From Membranipora membranacea (lineage: Eukaryota > Bryozoa > Gymnolaemata > Cheilostomatida > Membraniporidae): 64,000 bases of DNA. Location of the stretch: NCBI GenBank assembly GCA_914767715.1, contig OU612068.1, positions 5,702,001 to 5,766,000 of the forward strand, in the 5' to 3' direction. The notes under the pieces were generated by a model, which saw nothing but the letters and a program-made list of their open reading frames with translations, searched no databases and was not told where the DNA came from. Position 1 is the stretch's first letter, and each line of letters opens with the position of its first letter. Positions 48,623 to 59,329 of this stretch are shown here, piece after piece. The translations under genes were made by a program, and so were the position numbers.

Positions 48623-49426
48623 ATTTAGCAAAAAGAAAATTTGTGTGTAATTTGTAGCCCGGCTGCATCATAACACAAGCGGCAAAGTTTGAATTATTTT
48701 TAGGCTTAATATTTACGCCCCTGCTTATCTAAAATGTCGAGATCTTCCTGTTCAATTCTTTTAAATCATATCTAAAATGTTTAATTGAATAATTCGCTAG
48801 CATTGTTCAATGAACCACTCCAGAAATAAAAACTATAAAATTTTATTACCATGACAGTTGAGGAACCTCAAACAAGGCCGTATCAGTATTACACAACTTT
48901 TATAATGGTTTATATTAGCACATACAAATGTTGCGCTTGCTGTGCTCCGCAACGTGAACACCCTATTGATGTTGATGCTATATTAATTATCATCAGCATA
49001 GGACAGAGGTACTACCTAGTTTTGGTAATAGAATAATATGTCAATGCAATAATGTGTGCGTCAATGTCCGAAAACTGTAGGTGCCAAAACAGATGGATAA
49101 AAAAAGAAGTGTTGAACAAATGTTTAATATCCGCAATATTCCGGCAAATTGAGATACCTCGCAAAATTTTGATTCAGTGTATTTCTGGTTATCGGAAAAG
49201 AAATGATTCGGTTTCATCATATGGAAATAATGATCTGCCGTAAAATATCAGGATGACTAACTTGTGTCTAAGAGTGTTCCAGAATATTACCCTTCCTTCA
49301 TGAACTAGGCCGACTGGCTAAAGAGTTGACTAGGCATCCAAAACCTTAGGACAGAGTCACATAATGTGACCATTAAAAGACTTAATTTTTTGTAAGACAT
49401 TTATACGTCATTAAAGGAGTAGGAGG

Positions 49427-49690
49427 AAGCTCAGTTGGTTAGAGTGCCTGCCCTTTAACGCGCAAGCGTTGGAGGTCCTGGGTTCAAATCCCACTGCGGT
49501 CTAATGACTACTGGGCTCATATGACGCCCGAGGTGTGCTCCGACCTGCCTGCAAACTGAGAGCAACTTGGCGCCGAATACGGCGGCCGCACCCTTAAGGC
49601 ACTGTTATTTCTCAGTCCTCGGACGGAGACAACACTTGCGATTTTAACCCACATTTAAACCAAAGAGGTAGGTCCTCTTACTCCTTGATT
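49427..49690 (+). mobile_element. tRNA-derived SINE, family B, full-length copy
   Basis: The tRNA-like head has an A box (AAGCTCAGTTGGTTAGAGTG) and B box (GGGTTCAAATCCC), followed by a body of about 190 bp (CTACTGGGCTCATATGACGC ... TGCTCCGACCTGCC ... AACTTGGCGCCG ... CTCAGTCCTCGGAC ... AACCCACATTTAA). The body is shared with the truncated copy at 14990-15185. The outermost sequence AGGAGTAGGAGGA (from about 49418) is nearly inverted at TCCTCTTACTCCT (about 49674-49686), which is unusual for a SINE. Confidence 0.78.
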
Positions 49691-50448
49691 AAACAGTGTG
49701 AAGATCTGAAGCCAAAGGCAAACCTATGACCTCACAAATTAATCCTTCTCCAGCAAGCGTCCTTGACTGGCCTGTTGACAGCGGTTATGAATAGCCCAAA
49801 CGACAATGGCACAGCGAGATTGTGACGTAAACACATGGCCTGACGTGTGTGGCTTGAATACCAACACTTCAACGGCAACAATATAATTCACCGCCAAAGA
49901 TATCTAAATTATGTACACATTGACAGTGTCATTATTTGGCACTTTTATTTTCGGCACATCAAATGAACCTAAAGTATTCATCACCAACCAGCCATAATTT
50001 CTGACACTGCAACTTTGCACTGCACAACAAAAATAGGATTTTGGACAATGCTCAATTCACATAATATGTCTCATAAAAAAATTCTGCTGAGTACCTGCAT
50101 CAAATTCATTTCATCTAGACTTATTAAAAATATTCATAATATTATAATTATGATAAATATTATCATGATTACTAATTATTACTATAATGCTAATTATTTC
50201 TTGGATCATAACACATAATATTGTTACAGTTTGTCTGGAAACACTTTGTTTCCTAGTGTGAAAAATTGGTACCAAACAGATATAATAACAGTGTTTCCAG
50301 CAAAAAAATGTCAAACCCATCATAAATAGTTATTGTTGAGTGTTAAAAATGGTAATAGATTTTAAATATGCAACAAACCAATGTATGATAACAGTGATGC
50401 AACAGTTAATATATACATTTTAAGAAGTCTTTAGGTTCTGTTTCACAT

Positions 50449-53400
50449 CTAGGAGGCTTTCTGTTGCATTTTGGCGAGATACTCTTCCCTCATTCTTTTC
50501 TCTTTCTCCTCCAACTTCTTATCCACAACTCTCTTCATTGCAGCTCTCTAAAATATAGTATAGATTCTTTCAATAATAAAGATTTGCAGAATTGCAGAAA
50601 AACCTGCCATAACCCCCTTCTCCCAAAATATTCTCATCTCTCTCTGGTCTCAAATAAATTCAGTTTCATGAGTTAAAAAAATCAGTGCAGATAATGAATG
50701 GTATTGAATGAACTTTCAAAATGTCAAAGAGTTTGACATCCGTGTTACCGAAAAGTTGGTACAGGTGATTTGTATATAGATATGTAAAGAATGTGACATA
50801 AAAATTTATTTTACTGGTGAAAACAAAATAACAGCAAATCAACTGCACCAATATCGCACTCTGATTTTCAAACCGGCATGAATACGACAGTTCTTCAGTA
50901 AATTTATCCCACGCTGCGGGGTCATGAAGTGTCACAGAGAATCGTACATACTACAACCCAGTAAACATCTGAGTAACAAAACTATCAAGAGAGTCCCAAC
51001 TCCCAATCACTGCCTTTTACACCATCATGTAATTCAGCAGAGCTCGCAGACGCAAGAATTAGTACAAAAACTCCCATAACGCCTCCCTCTGTTTGTCCTG
51101 AGAGAGAATTAGAGAGTCTGGTTACTTAGCTGAGTGTACCACAGGTTTGTGAATTTATCTGATATCATTCATTATATGAGGGCAAAATATGAAAAAATAA
51201 AAGTTGGAGGGTACCAACTAGGCAATAACGGCACAAATACTGGTGTTCTCCTCAAGGTGACAACTCACATCTTTCTCGTAGTCCGTAGTATCCAAATGCT
51301 TCAAGGGCATCTGTCAACAGAAGGAAACACAAGGCATGAACAAAGAAGTAAATTAGGTGGGAGCTTGCTTAATAATAATTTATAAAAACTTTATGGCTGG
51401 CTCAGCAGGTGAGCTATGCATACTGCTTACTTGGCTGTTTGCCATTGAAGATAATCTGACAGGGCAATTTACATCTTATTATTTTATATCAACTTCAGTG
51501 TCAGGTATAGTTTCACTTCCTTTGTGGCCAAGCAAATAAAGACACAGTCTGAAGGTAGACGTTGAAAATTTTCATATTTCAGCCGTTCTCAGTGTGTGGT
51601 GTGTAAAAATATTCCAGCCATCTTGACAACTGATGATCAGTGCCCTATGCAGATGTGCAGATGTCAAATAAAACAAAAGCGGTGACATGAACGCCTGAGT
51701 GACATGAGCATTTTAGTGACAGGCATGTCCTCTGGTGTACCATATGGGATATGATATCTCCTCAGAGCTTCCATTTTTCTTAGAAAGATTAGTTTACAGA
51801 AATACTGAGCGGAGATGCGATATACGCTAATAATTACAAAAAAACAGATGTTCATTGTTGGTAGTAGTAAGCTCCTTGAGCTTTTCCGGGTTTTCTATTA
51901 TCAACAAAATTGATTTGCCAAAATAATGATTTGTTATAGTGAATATTACAATAATATGACAATATTTAATAATTGTAATGACATATTTATTCCAGTTATC
52001 CTGCATGTTCGGAAGCCTAATGGGTTCAAAACAACTTAATGATTTCCATAATTGTTGCCTTAAAACCACAGCATGAAATCCTCACAAGGATGTGGTCAAC
52101 TGATCCAACTTGTTTATACGATATCACAGAGTAAGGATATATCCTTACTCTGTGACGATATCTTAAAGTTAAGAACTTTTGTAGTGAATTTAATTGCTTC
52201 CTTTTGAAAGAGGAAGGCAGTAAGCTGATCACCAGAAATGACGTCATAGGAGGATAGATTAAAACTTGCAGATTTAATTTCGCCTAAGATTACTTTTGAT
52301 CAGCATCCATCAGAAATATTGCAAATAATTCAGTATTCATGTTGCCCGGGGGGGGGGGGGGGGGGGCGGCGTCAGGCGAGGGGCAAAAGTCTGAGGGGCT
52401 CAGACTAACACTATTGTAGCAATGATTATTGCTCGTTAAATGCCTTATGATGATCCCTGCATATGAGGGCTATCTGCTGATAAAGCATTACATCACAGAG
52501 TACTCTGTGATTATATGCTAGAGCGCTACTTGTGACAGCAGGATTATTAACAAGAATCATAACACCTGTGGGGGGGAAGGTGTAACTGCAGGTTAAACGA
52601 TCCATAGCATCTAGTTGGATACAAGAAGGTGTACTAGCTTTCAATTTTGCATTGGTCATAAATAAAGTTTTCCGCAAAATCTCTCCACAATAAGTGATTA
52701 TCGTTTTTATTATGATTACTACAAGGTGTGGCTGTACACTCATAAGTATAACAATTGTTTCAATCGACACCAAGCACCATCCATGTTTATGTATAAGCAG
52801 CCCATGACTCTTACAGGCTACGGTAAATAAAGTTATCTCGTTCCCATACTTCTTAGCGACTGCAGGTAAATATCATCATACCCAAAGGAGTATGATCTGT
52901 CGGCATGGGATCAGTTTAGCTAGTATCGAGGTGCCTTAATGTTAGCTAGCACTTCATAATGAGGTGAGCTGAGGTGTCATTATAACATAAAGAGGGCGAG
53001 CAAGTATTAGCTAGAACTAAATTTGGCAGGCATATTAAAAATAAGTAAAATTTTTCTTCTTGCAAATTCTTAACTCAGGGTTGGCACACAATCAATGCTG
53101 GATTGGCATGTTTTAAAAAAAAAGGCAATATTATACGTAAATTTAACATGCTTTCAATTTGAAAATTTTCTTCTCGTTAGGCATCACAACATTGAGTGTG
53201 GTTGTGGGGCCACTACGTCCTGGTGTTTGAGCTAAAAGCATTTTTGTTCTCAGAAACATAAACAACAGACATCATAGACAGATTATTACAACACATTTGT
53301 TATATAAAGTCTTAGCATCATTTTACGCCTAGTTTTTTGTGCTCAAACTTGGGCAGCATTTAATCATTTGATCTAAAGTGAAATTCCCATCAATTCGGAC

Positions 53401-56400
53401 ACTTCCAAGAGGTTCTATTGTCTTACGTTGTCCTTAAACCTAATAAGTGTGTGGGTTAAGATGTCACATTTATCTAGGAATGCAGTGTGTGGAGTGCAGT
53501 ATGGGTTCACATGCGGTTTTCCAAAAAATTCAGAATATTTGATCAAAACAGTAGCAATCAGTTCATTGCCCGGCCGAGGGCTATAACAAAATGTGACACG
53601 CTGGCAGTTTCGTGTTATGAGGTTGACGTAAAGACCTGGGCGACAACGGCTAGGGAATAATACCGGAAAATAGGGTATCTAGTCATTTAATAGAGGTGAT
53701 TTGGAGTTTTCAAGACAAATTAGTACAGAATCATATTTTTTCATCTCAACATGACTGGTTGATTATGAAACCGATATTATAATATCTATGGCATCTGATG
53801 TAAGTCAAAAGTCTGAAAGTTGGTTGGGTTTTAACTGGCCCTTTTAAAACAAATTTATAGGAATGCTTTTCATTCTTGGACCAAACATTATTGATAGCAA
53901 AGACTGAGACATATGAACTAATTTGAGGGTCATTCGTGGACAAGCTGATTCCTGCCCAACAACAACATGTTATGCTGTATGAATCAAATTTTTTTGGGTA
54001 TATTAGGAGTTTCTGCCAATCTAATGAATTGCTTGAGGCTAAGAAAAAAAAGGGAGCGACCCAAATTCAGGCAAAAGTAGATCAAGTAGCACACAGACTC
54101 TACCTGGCATTTCACACAGTATGGAAGTGTGTCAATCTTGGTTTAAAAATGCCCACTTGGCAAAATCACAGAGGGCCAACACTAACAGCAAATTATGTGC
54201 ACTGGGCTAAGAAAGCTTGTGGATATCTGACGTTATGAGTGGATTTATCGTGATGGGTATGATTTACTCTTATTGAAATCTTAAGATGAGTAGACAACCC
54301 TTGTTTGGAAACACAGCTCACTGATCCCGCAGACAAAATGCCCATTTTCCATACAGCCGACTAATGTGCTTATAAAAAAAATGTCTTCCATTTGAGTTCC
54401 ATTGTTCTCCATATTTGAATCTCTCCATCTTTCTCATAGAGATACTTGTAAATCATAAAAATAATGTTAATTGGGGGGAAATGGGATACACAGGGCACAA
54501 AAAACATTGTGGAAACTAACCTCTTCTCTTGATTTTTCCACTATACTTCGATATATTTCAGGCTGATTGAAAACATAGAAACAGGTAACTGGAAATGCCA
54601 TGTACATGCCCATCTAAAAGTACAGAATAGAACCATCTTACGTGGGAAATAACACAGAGCTCATCATCAGAAGATAATTGACATCATACCTATTCTTGAC
54701 AATTGAAACGGACTCTTCTCTGAAATTAGAACTGTAGTTTAGTTTAACAGAACATTACCTCAGCAGTGTGCATGCTACAACGAGTTTAAAAAAAGTCTAA
54801 TAGAAACATTAACCAACTGTCTACATATAGTTTTGGAGAGTCCCATAGACTTAAAATACTAGACAGGACAATGCTTATGCTTCACTGATCAGAATATGTC
54901 CCACTTAAATAGCACGACATGACGTAATTAGTTTGTGCTATATACCCATCAATGAAATAATGTGAAAAATCAAGGGACGCTGGGCATGATGGCAGCCCCT
55001 GTCCAGCTCCTTAGCATTCAAACACAAAGAAATTTGATGGGTGTATGTAAAAGACTTTTCCGCACGAGATGGTATTAATAATTTAGCCTCAGAACCAGAA
55101 CTTTTTACGATAAGATACAAGGAAAAATAGATATGTGCTGATAATTGAGTATTCAAACTACAGCTAGAAGCTAGAGTATGCGACAATAACTTAAAATTAT
55201 TATACTTCAGTACTGTAGTCTGAATCTAATGGCCTTTGCCGTGGCCAAACTTAATTTTGCCGATGCCGGTAAGGTTCTTAGAGTGTATAAATGTGATATC
55301 GGCGTCAACAGTGAATGTGGCGAATGTCTATTGCTTCCTTGGCCTATACACAGAAACAGCAGTGTGGAAAAAAGTAGTTATTTCAACGGAACACGTCACC
55401 ATCTGAGAAAATGGAACTATATGTAATGATGAAACTACAGAGGAAAAAGGATGGAAGCAGTGACTCTAATAACTTCCAAAACTGGAAATGCCGGCCAAAT
55501 GATCACCAGCATTCTTGCTTGACTCAGCCGAGAGTTGCATGCTCATATGCATCATAGCTGCTCACATGCACAAACCTCTGCAGCCTGCAATAAATTTTTG
55601 TCGGTTTAGTATGAATAATGGCTATTAGGATAGAACCCAGTCTGAGCCACAAAATAACCTTCTGAACCCTTTATTTAGACAGCCAGAGAAGTTTTCGAAT
55701 TAATGAGCAGCAACAATCCATTTGGCAATGACTAAAAATCCCTCTGTAAGGAGACATTGTCAATTATACAGTAATCACTCTTGAGTGTGCTGTAGTATCT
55801 TGAGAAGTATAGAGATGTCTGCAGGGCTCCGCCTAGATCGAAGCTGAAATAGTTGTTATGAGAATTATTAACTATTGAATAAAAATAATGTGAATGTAAC
55901 AATAAGAATAATAATAATGATCATTACAGGAATTGTACTTTACAAATATCACTCCAATTGACATTTACTGTTGACGCCAATAATATCACATTAATAAACA
56001 CAAAAACTCAAAGAACCTTACCGGCATCGACAAAATTAAGTTTGGCCACGGCAAAGGCCATTAGATTCAGACTACAGTACTGAAATATAATATACTCTAG
56101 CTCATACTCATACTCTAGCTTCATCATACATACTCAGGAACAACAGCTATCTGCAGTTTGTATACTCATTTAACAGCACAGATCTATTCTTCCTTGTGAT
56201 GCGACAATAAAATTAGCAATCAAAATTGAGCAGACTATGTGTGTGTTCAGTCACAACTACGAATAATTTTAAAGTAAAAAATGATGATGGTACTGGTGCT
56301 TAGATCTGGCTCATTCAACAAAATATTTGTGATCTTGTGTTATAGGTAGCCTACTCTTTACCTTTTTATAGTAGTGATGGAAGTGCTGAGGGTAAATGGC

Positions 56401-57107
56401 TAGATTTATTTCAATATTTATTGGCTAATGATTGGCTCTAATCATAAAAAGTTCTGGTTCTGGAGACAAATTATAAATACCATCTCGTGCGAAAAGGTTA
56501 TTTACATACACTCACCAATTTCCTTTGTGTTTGAATAATAAGGGGCTGGACAGGGGCTGATTTCATGCCCAGCATCTCTTGATTTTTCATTAATGGATAT
56601 ATAGTAAACCATGTCTCATGGCAAAAGCTAATTACGTCGTGTCGTGTATTTAAGTGGGACAGTATTGAATGCTATTAGCCTGTCTAGGTAGTATTTTAAG
56701 TCTATGGAGAGTCCAATAAAATGATAGGAGAGCCAGCTCATAGCGCAGATATGGGGATTATCTGCTTGTTGCAATGAACAGACAACTCCTCATAAGTAAT
56801 ACAAACTCATTTTCACACGTATCATGGGGTAATTTCCGGGTGAACTGAACAAGCATGGTTACAAGTAACAGTATAAAATCCTGATCTTATCTGACAATCA
56901 TAATCTTCAAAATCTTTGGCAGAAGATATATTGTCTACTTCCCCATCAAAAGCCGAGTCAAGAAAGAAAACAAAAACCCTATGTTGGTATCAAAGGCAAA
57001 ATCTTTAGTCATGTTTGACAAGTTCAGAATTGAGTCATCGCCTAAAATAGAGATTCAATTCAAACCTTGAATATTTCAAGTGTGACCCTCCTTCCTCCAG
57101 AAGCCAT
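50449..57107 (-). CDS. PET100: PET100 homologue, cytochrome c oxidase assembly factor
   Basis: Four small exons read leftwards: 57066-57107, 54521-54613, 51269-51310, 50449-50547; all introns phase 0, 91 aa. The start VTLEIFK followed at once by MGMYMAFPVTCFYVFNQPE matches human PET100 (LEIFR / MIIYLTFPVAMFWVSNQAE) including the exon boundary position. This is the short membrane anchor and intermembrane-space segment. A charged helical tail follows (VDKKLEEKEKRMREEY). PET100 is an inner-mitochondrial-membrane protein needed for complex IV biogenesis. The third exon (MPLKHLDTTDYEKD) and tail make it longer than the human protein (about 73 aa). The first donor is GTTTGA, a weak site. Intron 1 contains a 1.86-kb transposon. 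Confidence 0.83.
52125..52154. mobile_element. 30-bp perfect palindrome with perfect 7-bp target duplication
   Basis: CACAGAGTAAGGATA joined directly to its reverse complement with no loop. Flanks are ACGATAT at 52118-52124 and 52155-52161, an exact 7-bp direct repeat. The termini CACAGAGTA are shared with the 16-bp palindrome at 52494. Lies in PET100 intron 2. Confidence 0.68.
52348..52366. repeat. Poly-G tract, 19 bp
   Basis: A run of 19 G on the plus strand inside AT-rich sequence (PET100 intron 2). Such runs can fold as G-quadruplexes and are prone to length error in sequencing. Confidence 0.85.
52494..52509. mobile_element. 16-bp perfect palindrome with 7-bp flanking repeats
   Basis: CACAGAGTACTCTGTG is a perfect palindrome. 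Flanks are ATTACAT (52487-52493) and ATTATAT (52510-52516), one mismatch. The left end CACAGAGTA is identical to the palindrome at 52125, 370 bp away. If an insertion, it is little more than two abutting 8-bp ends. Confidence 0.45.
53936..54238 (+). other. Unassigned open frame of 100 codons
   Basis: A plus-strand frame with segments SFCQSNELLEAKKKKGATQI, AKVDQVAHRLYLAFHTVWK and TANYVHWAKKACGYLTL. Amino-acid composition is more protein-like than most chance frames here, but it has no ATG at its start, lies inside PET100 intron 2 in opposite orientation, and matches nothing I recognise. Probably a mobile-element or pseudogene fragment. Confidence 0.2.
54844..56706. mobile_element. 1.86-kb non-autonomous DNA transposon with long inverted repeats (hAT-like)
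   Basis: The ends are CATAGACTTAAAATACTA at the left and its inverted copy ending AGTCTATG at the right, flanked by the perfect 8-bp direct repeat GAGAGTCC (54836-54843 and 56707-56714). Inverted homology continues far inward: the left arm 54844-55280 pairs with 56010-56706, for example TCTGAATCTAATGGCCTTTG (about 55211) with its complement near 56060. The right arm holds about 250-300 bp absent from the left. The interior has no transposase frame. The 8-bp duplication and CA...TG ends suggest the hAT superfamily. It sits in PET100 intron 1. Confidence 0.82.
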
Positions 57108-59205
57108 CTTTGTGTGTGTTAGCTGCGGACTACGGTAACTCTAACTCTAAGCTCACCTCACTGAAAGAGAAAAATAAGCTAATAATGTAATATGATGATG
57201 TTCAGTCCTATAACCTATTAGGTAGACAGAAGGATTTTTATAACAGAATACTGCTGTAAAGTTACATTAAACAGTAATCTTCTCTCTGTCCAACATGAAT
57301 TGTTTGTGGATAAAAGGGAGGGATGTCTTAAGTAATGAAATGCATGAGGATGAGTATCTACAATACAACTTTCTTTAACTCCTAGTGCGATAAAGTCAAC
57401 AATATATATGAAATTGACTGATCTTGCTGAGAATTCAAGCCTAAAGCTGATAGTTACAAAAAACTCAAAGGAAAACAGCTGCAACTTATATCATCAGCTT
57501 TATTGGGTACCTAACCTCAGGGGAGGAGAGTGGTTTATATCTACTCAATCTGACGACCATTGTTCCATTCACGCAGTCCTGAGAAGCCAAGTTCAGTAGT
57601 GGTTCCAATGGGTAGATACTCATTAGCCAGAGCTTGCTATTTGTTGATTGGACCTAGTAACTAGGCGGTGGGGTAGTCCTCACCGCTTAGAAGTCTCCCA
57701 TGTGCATTACATTAAGCAGTGTATAAAGCAACTAATTATTATTAACAGTAATATGTTCAGCATAATTATATAGTTTGGGCATCAAGCCTACCTTGCTCTA
57801 GCCATTTAACTAGGCACCTACATATTGATACGACCTACGTGAACGGGGACATCAATCAGATAAGACCTTGTGAACATGCAGTAGCCAGAAGGTCTTTCAG
57901 CTTTAGCATACAGAGTAACACGCAGTACACTTGTTTGTAATATGTGATAAACGTACCCCCCCCCCCCCCCCCAATCAAAGAGGAATACTTTGTCAAACAA
58001 GGCCCCACAAAAAGTAGGACTTGCAAGAAGTACCTTACATTGTACCCTGCTGAGCTGGTAATATGCCACAACCTTCTATACAAAAAATACAGTCCATATT
58101 TCTAGCATATTGTCAACATAGAAGATGAAGCCATAACATAGGGCCGAGTTGAATTGGACAGTTGGTCTTCCATGGACAGGCCAGGAGAACAGATTACAAG
58201 GCAGATAGTGTCTACTTTATCCATGGCCAATCACCCCACAAACAGAGTATCATTTGTCTAATTCCAATGATTAATCACCCATCAGGGTATAAACCATGGA
58301 GAAGGAAAAACACCAATACACTGTGAGTTTCTTCTCCTTTTCAGCATATATTAAGAAGCTGAGGGTACAAGCAAGTTAACACACTTAGGCCTAATGACCA
58401 TGGGATTGATATTGTGGACATGGGCAAAGTACACATGCTTGCAACTATGGATACTTATGTTTGTTTGGTTGGCTTATAATGAACATAATGATATGGTGAG
58501 AAGAGTGATGCATGTGTTGTCAAGGACTGTAAGGGGTAACAGGAGTGAGGAGTGAGTAAGTAATGAATAGATAAATAAATAAGTCTTTGGTCTTGATACA
58601 TGTTACTCCATTTATACATGCAATCCAGTCTATTACTTTACAAACAAGTCTATCCAACAAACCAATAAATGGAATTAGATAGCCATAAGAAGCCATGCCA
58701 TTTATCGGTTATGAAAGAGCTGCTTTGTGTGTACATGATGATGATGATGTTTCAATCCAGTCTGCAAGTTTTGTAATCTACACTCTAGCCTTCACACGGC
58801 CTTGATGCCTGACATTGACATAGTTATATTCTGAAATCTGTATTGTGGTATTATTATGTAGGTAGCGCAGAAGCCCCAACTTATTTGGTAAATTCTCAAA
58901 AACTCTGGTCTAAACCGCCTAACCGGAAACAGTGAAAGAAAAGTTGTTTTTCTCTCATGAGCAGGTGTAAGTAGAAATGCAATAATAATAATGGGGCCTT
59001 AGTTTTGGGATTTATATAACCAATGCATTTGATTAAGCCTTGACCACTGTCAATCCTAGCCAGGCCATGATCTAGCATGTGTGTGTAGACAAAGCTTTAT
59101 GCCCTAGGGCTTTATAAGAGTGTTCTACAATCATCAAGGTAAGATAGATTCGAGGTAAGCTTATTATCATCATGCTCATTGTGAGTCATCTACTGCCAGC
59201 CATGG
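57108..59205. other. Intergenic region between PET100 and the LINE
   Basis: Apart from the poly-C tract and a small hairpin at 57661-57691 (CTAGGCGGTG/CTCACCGCTTAG), no structure or coding exon is supported. Confidence 0.4.
57956..57972. repeat. Poly-C tract, 17 bp
   Basis: A run of 17 C on the plus strand, the strand-reversed counterpart of the poly-G tract at 52348. Surrounding sequence is not similar. Confidence 0.85.
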
Positions 59206-59318
59206 CATGGGCCCCTGGGACTTTCATGTCTTTACTTTGCCAATGTCCACTATCAACTATTGGGTGGTTGATAGTGGACATTGGCAAAGTAAAGACATGA
59301 AAGTCCCAGGGGCCCATG
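59206..59318. repeat. Perfect 52-bp inverted repeat (long hairpin)
   Basis: 59206-59257 and 59267-59318 are exact reverse complements, separated by a 9-bp loop (TATTGGGTG). Starting CATGGGCCCCTGGGACTTTC, the arms are too long and perfect for chance. A related but diverged palindrome lies at 61284-61353, on the other side of the LINE. Confidence 0.9.
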
Positions 59319-59329
59319 GGCCCGAGGTC

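Larger units (their letters stand above)
46370..49420. other. Intergenic region without recognised genes
   Basis: Contains the palindromes at 46862 and 48589. An ATG frame at 48851 (61 codons, with a CCACCA cysteine cluster in the protein) has no recognisable relatives. Otherwise I see nothing I can support. Confidence 0.4.

Noticed and set aside
49369-49383. 15-bp palindrome GTCACATAATGTGAC
   Set aside because: No flanking direct repeat and short enough to arise by chance.
49418-49500. Functional tRNA gene
   Set aside because: A and B boxes are good, but the stems do not fold into a convincing cloverleaf and a SINE body follows, so it is a SINE head.
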